DNA from: Albifimbria verrucaria
Taxonomy: Eukaryota; Ascomycota; Sordariomycetes; Hypocreales; Stachybotryaceae
Direction of reading: 5' to 3'
Assembly (NCBI GenBank): GCA_020081605.1
Contig: JAHREC010000013.1
Span: 4,340,001 to 4,404,000, forward strand
Length of the DNA: 64,000 nucleotides
Part shown: piece after piece, positions 38,724 through 49,661 of the stretch
How positions within the stretch are numbered: position 1 is the first letter of the stretch
How the letters are laid out: the number at the start of each line of letters is the position of its first letter
Made by a program: the position numbers and the translations under genes
Notes under the pieces: model-generated
Database searches by the model: none
What the model saw: the letters and a program-made list of their open reading frames with translations, nothing else
Told to the model about the DNA's origin: nothing

Positions 38724-39563
38724 GTCCGCTAGGCCAGATGCTGCTTGAAATTATATAGTAATTCGATGAGAGGAGATGGGCGAAAGGATCATGATAATTT
38801 GGTGGGTGAGACATGATTTTCGAGTTGTAACCAATACCCTGATGGATTGAGCCTTGAGCGTTAGCTACTGGAATTTGGTAGACTACTACGAAGAGCATTG
38901 CTGAAGCTCATGTACTTGAGACGAGCTGGAACCTGTTGCCAGATAATGCCGTGAAGTGTCGTGAAGAGTGGCTTGCAAGGTACCGGGATTTGAGCGGTAC
39001 TTCAATAAGCTAGCGCGGAATAAGTGACGGAGTGTTTGATGGGAACAAGACGTAAATAAGGGTACCTACTGACCTACTAAGGTAGGTACACAAGGGTCCC
39101 AGGGTTCAGCAGCCACCGATCCAGGCACGGTGTGAATTGACCGATGGCAAGATCTTTCTTCATGTTTTAAGATGATATTGGCTTATTTCAATTTATTCCT
39201 TTTTCAATCAATATGGCAAAGAAAATGTTTCTCCATGAATAAATATGAACATGAATCCTTCAGTTGAAGAGGAGAGGAGCAAGCAAGTAGCATGCTGCGA
39301 CCAGTTCGTGTTCGTCCTGTACTGTAAGCATCAGGTGATTTGACAAACGGCAACCGTCTGATTGGCTCGGCCCCGGGGACCTCGCTTTGGCACGGGTCTT
39401 TTTTTCTCGGCTGACCTCTAGCTCTGGAGCTGACAAAGAGCACCGTCATAAATCTTTCCGCCTTCACAAACATCCTAACCGCTCGTCCCCTGCGCGTCCC
39501 TCGACATCCTGGATACCCGGAATTTACAGACCTCTCTCTCATGAACTCTTCACTTGCGCCGCC
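38724..39563. other. Intergenic between UNC93-like gene and ISA1
   Basis: No gene seen. It contains two GGTAGGTA-like motifs at 39061-39090 and the CCAAT/RWT element listed separately. Confidence 0.5.
39346..39365 (-). promoter_or_regulatory. Candidate CBC-HapX iron-responsive element upstream of ISA1
   Basis: On the minus strand CCAAT (39365-39361) is followed by 12 bases and then GTT, fitting the CCAAT-N12-RWT arrangement reported for the CCAAT-binding complex with HapX. It lies 199 bp before the ISA1 start. The match is seen directly; regulation by iron is inference. Confidence 0.45.
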
Positions 39564-40325
39564 ATGAGTATCTCTCGCCACATGGCCGCGGCCGCTTTGC
39601 GACACAGTCGCACCGCCTTTCGGCAGCCGTCGGTCTCCGGGGCCGCTTGCTCGGCCTACTACCACGCCTACTCGCTGCCCTCGAGCCCCAACACCTCGGC
39701 GCCCAGGAATAGCGACGTGCCGGAGACGTCGATAACTCAGCCCGAGCCTCTGCCAAAGGTCCACGAGACGCGCCCGCCGCAGACGCCTGCTCAGGCCCCC
39801 GCCACTGCCACCACCACCACCTCCGCGGCACCGCCGCCCCGCCGTCTTCCCCTCCTGCGGCTTCCGCAACCGCATCGACTACATCTAGCACAACTGGTAC
39901 CGCCCCGGCCAAGCCTAAGCGACAGCGCCCGCAGCTCCGAGCGCGCAAGGCCGCCATGAAGCTCACCCCTCAGCGGTGGAGCAATTGCGCGCACTGCTGG
40001 ATCGACCGGACCCCAAGCTGATCAAGGTCGGCGTGCGCAATCGGGGTGCAGTGGGCTGGCCTACCATCTCGAGTTCGTGGATAAGCCGGGCGCTTTTGAC
40101 GAAACGGTGGAGCAAGACGGCGTCAAGGTGCTGGTGGACAGCAAGGCTCTTTTCAGCATCATTGGCAGCGAGATGGATTGGCGTGAGGACAAGCTGAACC
40201 AGAGATTTGTCTTCAAGAACCCGAATATCAGTGAGTGGCCCGGTTCCCTCTCGTTCTAACAGGAAAGCAACGCTAACAAATTGACAGAGGAGGAGTGTGG
40301 CTGTGGAGAGTCTTTCATGGTGTAG
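39564..40325 (+). CDS. ISA1: Mitochondrial A-type iron-sulfur assembly protein Isa1 (HesB/IscA)
   Basis: Isa1 helps make [4Fe-4S] clusters for aconitase-type and radical-SAM enzymes in the mitochondrial matrix. Exons 39564-40230 and 40288-40325 (57-nt intron), about 235 aa. The first 30 residues (MSISRHMAAAALRHSRTAF) are Arg/Ala-rich and lack acids, as in a presequence; a Pro/Ser/Thr-rich linker follows. The A-type domain starts near residue 132 with KLTPSAVEQLRALL. Its three conserved cysteines are visible: one in VRNRGCSGLAYHLEF and two in the terminal CGCGESF. Missing bases at C-run 39837-39840, C-run 39966-39969 and G-run 40043-40046 break the frame; the last one hides the first cysteine. 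ATG 39564 was chosen because the upstream in-frame extension lacks targeting character. Confidence 0.87.
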
Positions 40326-41132
40326 ACCTCAGCATTACAGGATGGATAGACAGGCTACGGAGTTCAGTGGCTGATTTCGCCGCAGCGATGTAATACGTGG
40401 CAATTAAAGAGGAGGAGAGTTGAGCCGACCAGCCCGAGAAAGCTGGATCAGCCAAACCTGTATATAAACATGGCTGCGTATCGGTTTGGACATTTGGTAG
40501 CGGAAAGCATTACGACGGCCCGGGCAAAGCACAGCATGCATAGTCTGGCGTAACTTTGGCGTTCATTGGGTGGGAATAGGCATACTTTGTACACAGACAT
40601 TTTGCATACGAATCACACCTCTCATTGATTGATGCTATCTGATGTGCTGCGTTGGAACATTTGTCTACCCTGCGGGAAACAGGTTATTATGTAGTGACGG
40701 GAACTGAGCATTAGGACAATTAAAGGATATTCATTGTCAGGTCTAAACTCATACAACGAGCCAATTCTCACCGTGAGAGTGACTCATTCGTCGCCTGAGC
40801 ACAGAATCTATCTTCCACCTGATGAAGGGACGCGTTGATGGTCACATGACTTGGCGTCATGGCGGCGCCCGTTGCTCTAGATGTGACCAGCCAGAGGCGT
40901 CGGAGCGCGAGCAACGCCCTTTCTTGATGACAAGGTCGTGCAGAAAGCGTCGTTGCTGATGCTTTATAATATATGATGACTCAATTGACGCATGCTATAT
41001 CAATACCAATTGATGAAGTCTCTTGGAATTTCAGATTCTTGTTTACGCACAACTGATACCTCTTTCTGTGTTGAGTGACAGCTCTACCACCACTTGAAAT
41101 TCACACCACTCACGATCATTATAGCAGCTAGG
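40326..41132. other. Intergenic, no feature seen
   Basis: 807 bases between ISA1 and the alkyltransferase gene. Only short frames; presumably the ISA1 3' end and the MGT1 promoter. Confidence 0.5.
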
Positions 41133-41617
41133 ATGAAGCGCAAGGTTGCACCCGCGGCGGAAGACACGAAAGTCGTCAAAGTTGTCAAGACGGCATCGTC
41201 GGCATCGTCGGCAGCACCTCCCAAACCCATCGCCACCATCACTACCCCGCCAACATGGACGTCCAGCTCGCCCTCATCGCGGCGGCCAACACCCGCACGC
41301 CTTTCGAGCGGCGCGTCTGGACCGCGCTGTGCCAGATCCCGCCTGGGAGTGTCTCGACTTACGGGCTGCTGTCGGCGCATCTAGGGTCGTCGCCGCGCGC
41401 CGTCGGCAACGCCCTGCGCCGCAACCCTTTGCGCCGGGGTGCCGTGCCACCGGATCGTCGCGACGGGCGGTGCACTCGGTGGGTTCAAGGGAAGATTGGG
41501 CCCAGGGACGGAGAGGGCATTACTTTGCAGGAGAAGAGGAAGCTGTTGCGGTCAGAGGGCGTCAAGTTTGACGAGAAAGGAAAAGTGCTGGGGACACCGT
41601 GGGCAGCGTTCACGTGA
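41133..41617 (+). CDS. MGT1: O6-methylguanine-DNA methyltransferase
   Basis: Suicide repair protein that moves a methyl group from O6-methylguanine to its own cysteine. Intronless, about 162 aa. After a Lys/Ala/Ser-rich N-tail (MKRKVAPAAEDTKV) the DNA-binding and active-site domain begins TPFERRVWTALCQIPPGSVSTYGLLSAHLGSSPRAVGNALRRN in separate recognisable blocks: the helix-turn-helix motif (GSSPRAVGNAL) is intact. The active-site PCHRIV (cysteine at about residue 106, bases 41445-41447) and GGFKG follow, but in other frames. Four missing bases are inferred, at 41245-41248 (C), 41428-41430 (T), 41436-41439 (G) and 41489-41491 (G). The N-terminal alkyltransferase-like subdomain is absent, as in short fungal Mgt1/Atl-like proteins; the PCHR cysteine argues for a true transferase and against an Atl protein. 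It is convergent with the P450 gene, 230 bp apart. Confidence 0.8.
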
Positions 41618-41823
41618 ATGTCTTTATGGTATTGTCGTCTCCCGTACAAGAGAATATTGAATGCTAGCGGAACGACTGATATCAACGGGACAAGTTTGAT
41701 TTGAGACTGACAAGATGGGATAACTGCGGGTTTCAGTCACCATGTTGGCATTTGTCATGTATGAACATGTACATTACCAAGTATCTGAACTTTTAAAGAC
41801 CAGCTTCTTTTTATGTGACACAC

Positions 41824-41857
41824 CTATCTATCTATATATCTGTATATCTATGTATCT
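41824..41857. repeat. TATC/TATA-rich microsatellite
   Basis: Imperfect TATC, TATA and TGTATC units next to the stop codon of the P450 gene; the P450 stop (41850-41848) lies inside it. Confidence 0.75.
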
Positions 41858-43645
41858 GGCTCAAACAACGCCAGTGGCACGTCCAGGGCCGGCGTTCCAA
41901 TAATATCTGCCCGCAAAGTCTGCGCGTGCCAGTCGCCACGGTATTCTATTCTCTCGTATTTCTGTGCTAGTCGAGCCACTGCGCGCGGAGATGGTTAGTA
42001 GAGTTCTTTACTGGCCGACAATCGTTCCGTAGGACTTACAGCAAAAGGCCATCTCAGTAAGGGCAAAATTTTGGCCGACGCAGATGCGTGGGCCACCGTG
42101 AAACGGTGTGTATGTCCATGGCTTAGGGGTCCATGTTTCCCATCGCTCGGGACTGAAGATGGCAGGATCGGTGAATGTTGCTGATGTGGGTGGGTAGAGG
42201 TCGCTGCGGGCGTGCAAACCTGTCGTCACGATGGTGACAGTATCACCTTTCAGTAGTACTATATCTGGTCCTCCATTGACGCCTGGAACCGTTGTTGTAC
42301 GCAAGGCCTGACGCATATTCATGGGTACAGCAGGATGCAGCCGCAATGTTTCATTGAGAATGTGTCGGAGGTGCTGCAGGTCTTTAAGGGTCTCATACGT
42401 GGGGCGGCCAGTCGTCCCAAGCACGGCGATAACCTCGCGCCGGAGCCGAGCCCATGACTTGGGGCAGTTTGCGAGCTCATACATGGCCCAAGACAGTGTC
42501 GCGGCGGTGGTGTCGCGGCCGGCAAGCAGCACGGACATAACCTGGTCGCGGATCGTTTTCGGGTCTCGAGAGTAGCGGGCGATGCTATGCAGGAAGCTGT
42601 ACTCCTCGTCTGACTTGGAGAGCTCTTCGAGCTGGGAATCTGAGACTGCGAGGGCTCGGGCGATAACCGGTTCGATGAAACTTTCTATTCTTTTGATTGC
42701 TTGGTAATATTCGCCTTTCGGGATCAAGGGCGCGATTGGACTGGACTTTGGCGTCAGCGGCTAGGCGACATGTTGGAGGATATTTCGCCTACTTCAGAAC
42801 AAAGATATACATCTGGATGCGCTGCGCAACTTGCATAGCATTGGCGACTTCGGAGTCGGGGCTGTAAGCGAGAATTGAGGTTAGAGAGCGTCTTGGGATT
42901 AAAGAGCATGGCACATACTGGTCCAGGCTGTGAACATTTTCTCCCAGCAAAAAGTCTGTCGTAGTATCGAGTGTCCAACGATAGAACAGATCTTTCAATT
43001 CTACTGTTTGACCGGACGGTGGTAGCTTCGAAAGGAGTTTCTCCGTGCAAGCGTCGAAGATGGCAAGATTCCGCAGCCTGTCTTTGATGAACATGGGGCG
43101 AATCATGGATCTGCTATCATGCCAAGCCTGTCCGTCGACAGCAAAGATGCCGTCGCCAAGGAACGGACGCCAGAGTTTGTGCCATTGCGGCCCATGGCCA
43201 AAGTCGGCGAACTTGGTCGCTAGGACAGCCTTGATCTGCTCGGGGTCACGAGTGATGAGGACTCTCTTGGATCCTGTAAGACTAAACTCTGCGAAATGCG
43301 CATCTCCTTTGGGGATGCGGCATCAAGAGTTTCGCTGCACCAACTGGGAAGTCTGTTGTTGTATTGATTCTTGCCAACCTGCCAGTAAAGTCGAATGCCT
43401 ACTATAAAGTCAGTACTTCATGACTGCTGGACCAGCGTCAAAGAGCGAAGATTGCAGAAGACTGAGAAGTCTGAAGGAGACGCACCGTTGAATAAATCAC
43501 AGGCTAGAATAGGAGCGCGAACACCGCCTGCTCGCTTGATTTTGACATCCACAATGCGATGACGGACCCAGACAAGGACGGGGAGGAAACAAAACAGAAC
43601 AAGGACAGTGGTCCCGAACGAAGGGACCGAGAGAATCATTGCCAT
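41848..43645 (-). CDS. Cytochrome P450, CYP52/CYP539-like
   Basis: Membrane-bound haem monooxygenase, resembling the alkane/fatty-acid omega-hydroxylase group (CYP52 and CYP539 clans); the exact family needs alignment. Minus-strand exons: 43645-43486, 43398-42919, 42861-42793, 42740-42040 and 41978-41848 (introns 52-87 nt), about 513 aa, the usual P450 length. An N-terminal anchor helix (TVLVLFCFLPVLVWV) opens the protein. I-helix AGRDTTAATLSW is near residue 309, ExxR (ETLR) near 365, and the haem loop PFHGGPRICVGQNFA places the ligand cysteine near 457. One G-run (43311-43314) lacks a base; repairing it links ASPKGDAHFAEF. There are no other biosynthetic genes nearby, so there is no evidence for a metabolite cluster. 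Confidence 0.88.
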
Positions 43646-45482
43646 GGTGGGGGTATTAGGTACATTAAAGAGTCACCAGACAGCAATTCGATAGAGGAAA
43701 AGGAAGGGGACAGAACAAAAAGCAGAATATTGAAGAATACGCGGCGTGGGTCTAGACATCATATCACTTGGTGCTCGCACAGAGAAGCCCCGGTACCGCC
43801 GATTTTGGAGGACTAAATTCCGACGCAACTCAGATACGTGAGGGATCGCAGGGGTACAATCCGTTACCTTGCTGACGTCTGGAAAGTCTTTCATGCATTC
43901 GTCAAGTCAACATGGCGTTCTGATCCTAGTCAAGACGGAGTCCGGGACTGGTTGCAGGGCCGGTTGGCGAGCTGCAGCTACGCGAGACCCTCGATTCATA
44001 ACTGAAGAGAGCGCTCATAAGCAGGAACTAAGAGGCAAAGTGGAGGCATCGTAAAGCGAATCCGCGGCAGAAAGCTGATGTTACGGCGTGTGAAAGGTGT
44101 CAATGTGCGGCTGCTTCAGACGTCAATACCGGGGTGGGTTGAAGATTGAATCTTTAACCGAGTTGGGCAAGGTTTACAGAAGTGGGTAATGTTAGGGGTC
44201 GTCTAAGGTATGGCTCATCGGCGCTTGCTATTGGCTGCGGTACGAGAGTCCTCCCAGATGGAAGGAATTTGCACACTGCCCAAAGCATCCAACTCCGATA
44301 GGACAGGACACAAGCTGAGGACTGGACCGCGGGAAGGATTGATTACAAAAATGGTTGAAACAGATGTCCATAATTATTACCGAGTACCCTTTGCGAGCAT
44401 ATGCATGTGCTCCAGATGCCAAGCGGATTCTCAACGGCGCCAAGATAGGAATATTTGGACTAACAGCGCGCATGTATAAGTTCACTTACTCACACCATTG
44501 GTCATATACAGACAGCGTACCGACTTGTTTAAATATTGGAGCTATTACTGATGCTGGATGTAAAAATATCAAGCATTTCACTTCGCTCGCTTGCAGATTA
44601 ATTAGGGATTACTCCAACCGCTATGTGGGTTGTCATGAGGATCCTGTTCTGGCGTGGCTTGCGCCCTCCCTCAGAGACCAGCCCATGCATGGAAATGCCT
44701 CCGTCCTTGTCAATGACCAATTGAACCACACGCCTTGATTGGTGGCTCATGTCTCTGATGGTGAGGACTTGCAATGAAGGTTGGGTTAAAAGAACGAGCT
44801 GTCGGTGGTTTTACCCAACCAGCGCATGCTGCTACGTTGCATGTCAAGACGAAAAAAGAAAAGAAAGATACATATATACAACATGGCTCCTTTGTTGTAT
44901 CCAAGAGACATGCCTCTGCATATGCAGGCAAGATCTTTGACTACCATGCAGGTATCACAACGGAATGCAGTACACTACATGTACTAACATAGGGACCTTA
45001 GCTAACATGCTAGAAGGGCGTATCACCACTGAAAGTACAATATCTTTCACTAAAAAAAAGAGAAAGAAAGAAAGAAAGAAAAAGTTTGCGAGGCTTACAA
45101 GGGCAGAAACGCCGTTTCATTAACTTGGAAAGAAAAGAAGACGTCTTCAAAACTCTACACTTAATTTTCTAACCCAACTAACTGATGGTTGCACCGACAA
45201 TCTCCTGTGCACGTTATCGTGACCTCTCCATGATTGGTGTTGTTGTCGGGTGCCCGGCTAAGTCACTCCGGCGAGACTGTTTTTCCGAGGCCAGCCAGCC
45301 CGGTACTTTCCGGGCTAAGCCTGCGACAGGAATCGTTTCCTGATTGAGCATGCTTGACAGCTTCGTGTCTTTGAAACCAAACCTCAAAAATTCCGTCTGT
45401 CGACAGAGTCTGTCGACAATCCCCATCTCCACTCCCTAATTGCCCTTTCCTTCCATCAGACATCTGTCTTCATCCCGTCACA
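43646..45482. other. Divergent intergenic region between P450 and LSC2
   Basis: 1.8 kb with no supported gene. It must hold both promoters. An inverted CCAAT (ATTGG, 45233-45237) lies 246 bp before the LSC2 start; it has no RWT triplet 11-12 bp beyond it. Confidence 0.5.
45052..45084 (+). repeat. A-run and (GAAA)n microsatellite
   Basis: An A8 run followed by tandem GAAA units, in the intergenic region upstream of LSC2. Confidence 0.85.
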
Positions 45483-47019
45483 ATGTTCAGACTCGGCCGC
45501 AGCCGCACCATGGCCTCGGCCCTGAATGCTTCCAAGGTAAATTCCATTGGACCCTGGAAGGGTTGAGCTCTATTTTGACCAAGATTCTGATTGCCGCCTC
45601 TGTAGCTTCAGGTTGCCCCTCCGTTCGCCTGCCTGGCATCGCTCAGCAGAAGCGCGCTCTGAGCATCCACGAGTACCTCTCCGCCGATCTTCTGCGTCAG
45701 GTAACACCTCCTGCCCCTTATCGCTCGCTACGCGACAATGGAACAAAAAACTCACCCGCTTGTCTCTACAGTACGGTGTCGGTGTCCCCAAGGGCTCCGT
45801 CGCCAAGTCGGCCAGCGAGGCCAAGACGGTCGCTAAGGAGATTGGAACCGACGACATGGTCATCAAGGCGCAGGTTCTCGCCGGTGGCCGTGGTAAGGGC
45901 ACCTTTGACAACGGCCTCAAGGGCGGTGTTCGCGTCATCTACTCCCCCATGAAGCCGAGATGTTCGCCGAGCAGATGATCGGCCACAAGCTCGTCACCAA
46001 GCAGACCGGCGCTGGCGGCCGTCTGTGCAACTCCGTCTACATCTGCGAGCGCAAGTTTGCCCGTCGCGAGTTCTACCTGGCCATCCTCATGGACCGTGCC
46101 ACGCAGACTCCCGTCATCGTCTCCTCCTCCCAGGGCGGCATGGATATTGAGACCGTCGCCAAGGAGAACCCCGAGGCCATCATCACCACCTACGTCGACA
46201 TCAACGCTGGTGTCACCGACGAGATGGCCCGTGAGATCGCCACCAAGCTCGGCTTCAGCGAGCAGTGCATCGAGGATGCCAAGGACACCATCCAGAAGCT
46301 CTACAAGATCTTCCGCGAGAAGGATGCCACCCAGATCGAGATTAACCCTCTGTCTGAGACCTCTGACCACCAGGTCCTCTGCATGGACGCCAAGTTCGGC
46401 TTCGACGACAACGCCGAGTTCCGCCAGAAGGAGATCTTCGAGTGGCGCGACACCAGCCAGGAGGACCCCGATGAGGTCCGCGCTGCCGAGTCCAACCTCA
46501 ACTTCATCAAGCTCGATGGTGATATCGGCTGCCTTGTCAACGGTGCCGGTCTGGCCATGGCCACCATGGATATCATCAAGCTGAACGGTGGCCAGCCCGC
46601 CAACTTCCTCGACGTCGGTGGCGGTGCTACCCCTGCCGCCATCAAGGAGGCCTTCGAGCTGATCACCAGCGACCCCAAGGTCACCGCCATCTTCGTCAAC
46701 ATCTTCGGTGGTATCGTCCGCTGCGACGCCATTGCCACCGGTCTGATCAAGACCGCCGAGACCCTTAACCTCAAGATCCCCATCATTGCCCGTCTGCAGG
46801 GTACCAACGTCGAGCAGGCTCACAAGCTCATCAACGACTCCGGCATGAAGATCTTCTCCATTGATGACCTGCAAAACGCTGCCGAGAAGGCAGTTCAGCT
46901 GTCCAAGGTGGTCAAGCTGGGTGAGTGGAACAACACATCGTGACTGAAGAGTTCTTGATGCTAACTGATTGACAGCCCGCGACATTGACGTCGGTGTTGA
47001 GTTCTCTCTTGGAATCTAA
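45483..47019 (+). CDS. LSC2: Succinyl-CoA ligase beta subunit, mitochondrial
   Basis: TCA-cycle enzyme in the matrix; converts succinyl-CoA to succinate with nucleotide triphosphate formation, paired with the alpha subunit (not in this window). Exons 45483-45536, 45606-45700, 45772-46920 and 46976-47019, about 447 aa. The presequence [14 protein letters not shown] is Arg-rich; the mature protein starts near [20 protein letters not shown]. The ATP-grasp fold is covered by [24 protein letters not shown] and MDAKFGFDD, and the CoA-ligase domain by [28 protein letters not shown] and [13 protein letters not shown]. The C-terminus is VEFSLGI. Codon use is strongly C-ending, as for highly expressed genes. 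One C is missing at 45616-45619 and one at 45944-45948 (restoring [15 protein letters not shown]). Two in-frame acceptors for intron 1 exist (45605 and 45611); I chose the first. Confidence 0.93.
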
Positions 47020-49661
47020 TTTTACCTTAACTATAGACTGGTTTATATCACGTGTACTATTTGCAGGGCTTAAGGTTGGAGAATGGGCCCGTACAACGAC
47101 GGGCATATTCATTTATAAAGCGTGCATCGGGCTTCCACGACGTAGGTAGTTGGCGGCTGGTATGGAGTGTTGTGAATAAGAGTATCAGAGGCTTGTATGC
47201 TCAATGACCTGAAGAAGTGTTTGTCCGTGAAGCCGTAAGCCCATAGTCTAATAATACGCTTTGATGGATGGATAAGTTGATGTGCGTGTCGAACTGGGGC
47301 GTGCAATTGTGTACCAAATGGATGGTGGAGGGAGTGTGCCATGGAATTGGAGCAGCATAGCAATGCAATGAAGATCAGAGCTGCGGGATCGTCGGCAGTG
47401 TCTATGCCATCAAACATCATTTGTTGAAAGAGGATTGGGCTATGAAGTGCATGGCTGGGCTAGTGGGTGACTATCTGCAAACCTACACGTTGGCCTTGCC
47501 AGAGGTCCATTGACAGAGCTGCTGTCTGGCGGGGTAACCATTGTTGAGATTATAGCTTGGTAACTAAATGCGTAAAAGTCAAAGAGATGCTCTTGAACGT
47601 GTACTGGGGAGCTCTGTGAAGTGTGCAAGTATGTTTGGGTAAGTACATGGGACAACACCATAATCGGCCAATGCTTTGCGATGATGTGGAGATGATAGAG
47701 GCTGTTGTCTCTTTGCTGACAACCGTAGTTACGAGTATGACTACCTACTAGATACATGAATGACCTCGTCGACTTGCGTGGATGATGCTACGACTCTTGA
47801 AGATGCAGCTCTGTCGAGGTTAAACCCGGACGTATCCGGGGCGGGCCAGAACCGAAGATACCGATGGAGTGGGGCCTGGTTGACCCATAAACGGCCGGGT
47901 GGCCGTGGTCTCGTCTGCTGGATGGACGTGATGCAGTCGTCACTCCCGCTACGTTACCTTTTTTCGTGGCACACCACCAACACAGCACAGCATATAAGAT
48001 GCCCGCGAGACCCCCGGCCCCTAGCCCTGGGAAAAGGCGACTGCAGGCTAGGCATGACTGGTTACACGTGCAGCCCTCAGGTGCTTGGCATGCTTGAGGC
48101 CCAGACGGTCTAGATCCCAGACCCTTGGTTCTCCTGCCGTTCGCGGTAACTGAGGTGCATCCCTAAAAGATAAGCATAAAAGCTGGACACGTCCCCGTTT
48201 TATTTGTGCGGAGGAGGGTCTCTCGTCGTGCCTTGCTGACGGGGTTGCTGTTCTCTCGTCTCCTCTTTGTTCGTGACCGTTGGTGCGTGGAGCTCTCCGT
48301 CTTCCCCTCCAGCTGAGACCGCTCCGGAAAACCACATGATGCCTTCGCAGCGCCAGAGCTGGTTCGCGCGCCACTGCGCTCCTCCACCCCCGATTAACAC
48401 TGCGAGCGCTTGCCCTTGCACGGCGTGCTACAGCGGGAAGACGGTTGCCGCGTCACCGATCTCGTCGTCGTCCTTTTCCTCTTCCTCTTCGTCCTCGCCG
48501 AGAAAGCCATCGCGACGGGTGTACCAGTCGGGGCCCGGAAGCGACTCGAGAATAGCGCTGCTCACGCCCGATTCGGACGACATGTCTGTCAGCAGCTGAA
48601 TAGGGGACTATTATTTCGACTATCGGACCCATCAAAAGCCGATTGATTGCTAGAGGGTAACGGTAGGGGTTACTCAATGAGCCAGGGTCTGGACCATGGC
48701 ATTTGTGATTGGAATCTTATAAGAACCAGAACACGAGGCGCTGGCTGGGTGTCATTTTTTTGAACTACACACGAAGGCGTTCGACGGAATGAATTTAGGG
48801 TTGGCCTTCTTTTCTTATTCTTATTCTTACCATGTTTTGGGAGAGGCGGCGGAGTTTGGATCCGGGTGACGGTCACGCGGTACCCAATGAGATGAAATAA
48901 AATGGAACCGTTTGGGGTACTTGGAGGCATCTTCAGCTGCCCAACTTCCATTGTCTACGTTACCTTACCATTACATGCTACCCTCGGGTTTGCCCAATTA
49001 CATGATCTCTCGTGCCTCGTAGCCTCCCCGTTCCCAGGGCTATTTGTTCCAGGATCGCGGACAATTCTCCGAATGGTGCGGAGCTATCGCCAGTCGCTCC
49101 GGTGGGTTTCTGGCATTCTTTCGCTCCCTGCGCAAACGAGCTGCGCTTCAGACACTTGGGCACCTGCAAACAAAGGCCCGGTTCCCCATGTCTCTCTCTC
49201 CTCTCCGGATCCTCTTGCGCTTGGTGTTGAGACAGAGAGAAAAGCGGCGCCAAGCCCAACTCTGCTGTATCCTCCCTCTGTCCCACTGTGTTTTCCACGT
49301 CATGCATTTCCTCCATCAACTGCATTGGCCTGCTAGCAATCTCCATGCATGATTTTTGTGGGAGCTATAACATCAATAGTATTTCCGCCATTTTCCCCAT
49401 CTTCTCTCGCCTCTTTCCACGAGTTTCTGTCGCCCGTTTCCTTGAAGCTGACCCTGGTTGGTGATCTTCGCGATCTGTAGCCTCACGACCATTGCGCTGC
49501 TATCGACATTGACGTCATCCCGCCCCTTTGCCGCAACCTCTTCTTCTTATTTTGCACATGCTGCGTCTCTATAGCCGCGAAAGATCGTGGTAACAGACGA
49601 TTAACCGATTTCTGCGTGTTTTCCTCCCCTCCTTGTCTGTCTTTACGCTACAAGCCCAACC
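47020..49661. other. 2.6-kb intergenic region with one weak small ORF
   Basis: Apart from the small frame at 48336-48599 nothing looks coding. Several frames at 48900-49350 are open on both strands without family features. The last 250 bases are pyrimidine-rich and probably the leader of the kinase gene at 49662. Confidence 0.45.
48336..48599 (+). CDS. Small unidentified ORF, Ser-rich (about 87 aa)
   Basis: Not recognised. From tandem ATGs at 48336 and 48339 the frame encodes MMPSQRQSWFARHCAPPP, a Cys-rich patch (ACPCTACYSG), a poly-Ser stretch, then a basic patch (PRKPSRRVYQ) and an acidic end (TPDSDDMSVSS). The tail looks more like protein than random sequence, but poly-Ser from TCC/TCG repeats can arise by chance, and opposite-strand frames also stay open. 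Confidence 0.25.
   Translation: MMPSQRQSWFARHCAPPPPINTASACPCTACYSGKTVAASPISSSSFSSSSSSSPRKPSRRVYQSGPGSDSRIALLTPDSDDMSVSS

Noticed and set aside
41848..43645. Secondary-metabolite cluster around the P450
   Set aside because: Neighbours are MGT1 and LSC2, both housekeeping; no synthase, transferase or cluster regulator nearby.
45939..46985. 348-codon open frame on the minus strand
   Set aside because: It is antisense to the LSC2 coding exon and arises from its strongly C-ending codons; the protein has repetitive Gly/Leu/Val/Asp composition and no domain.
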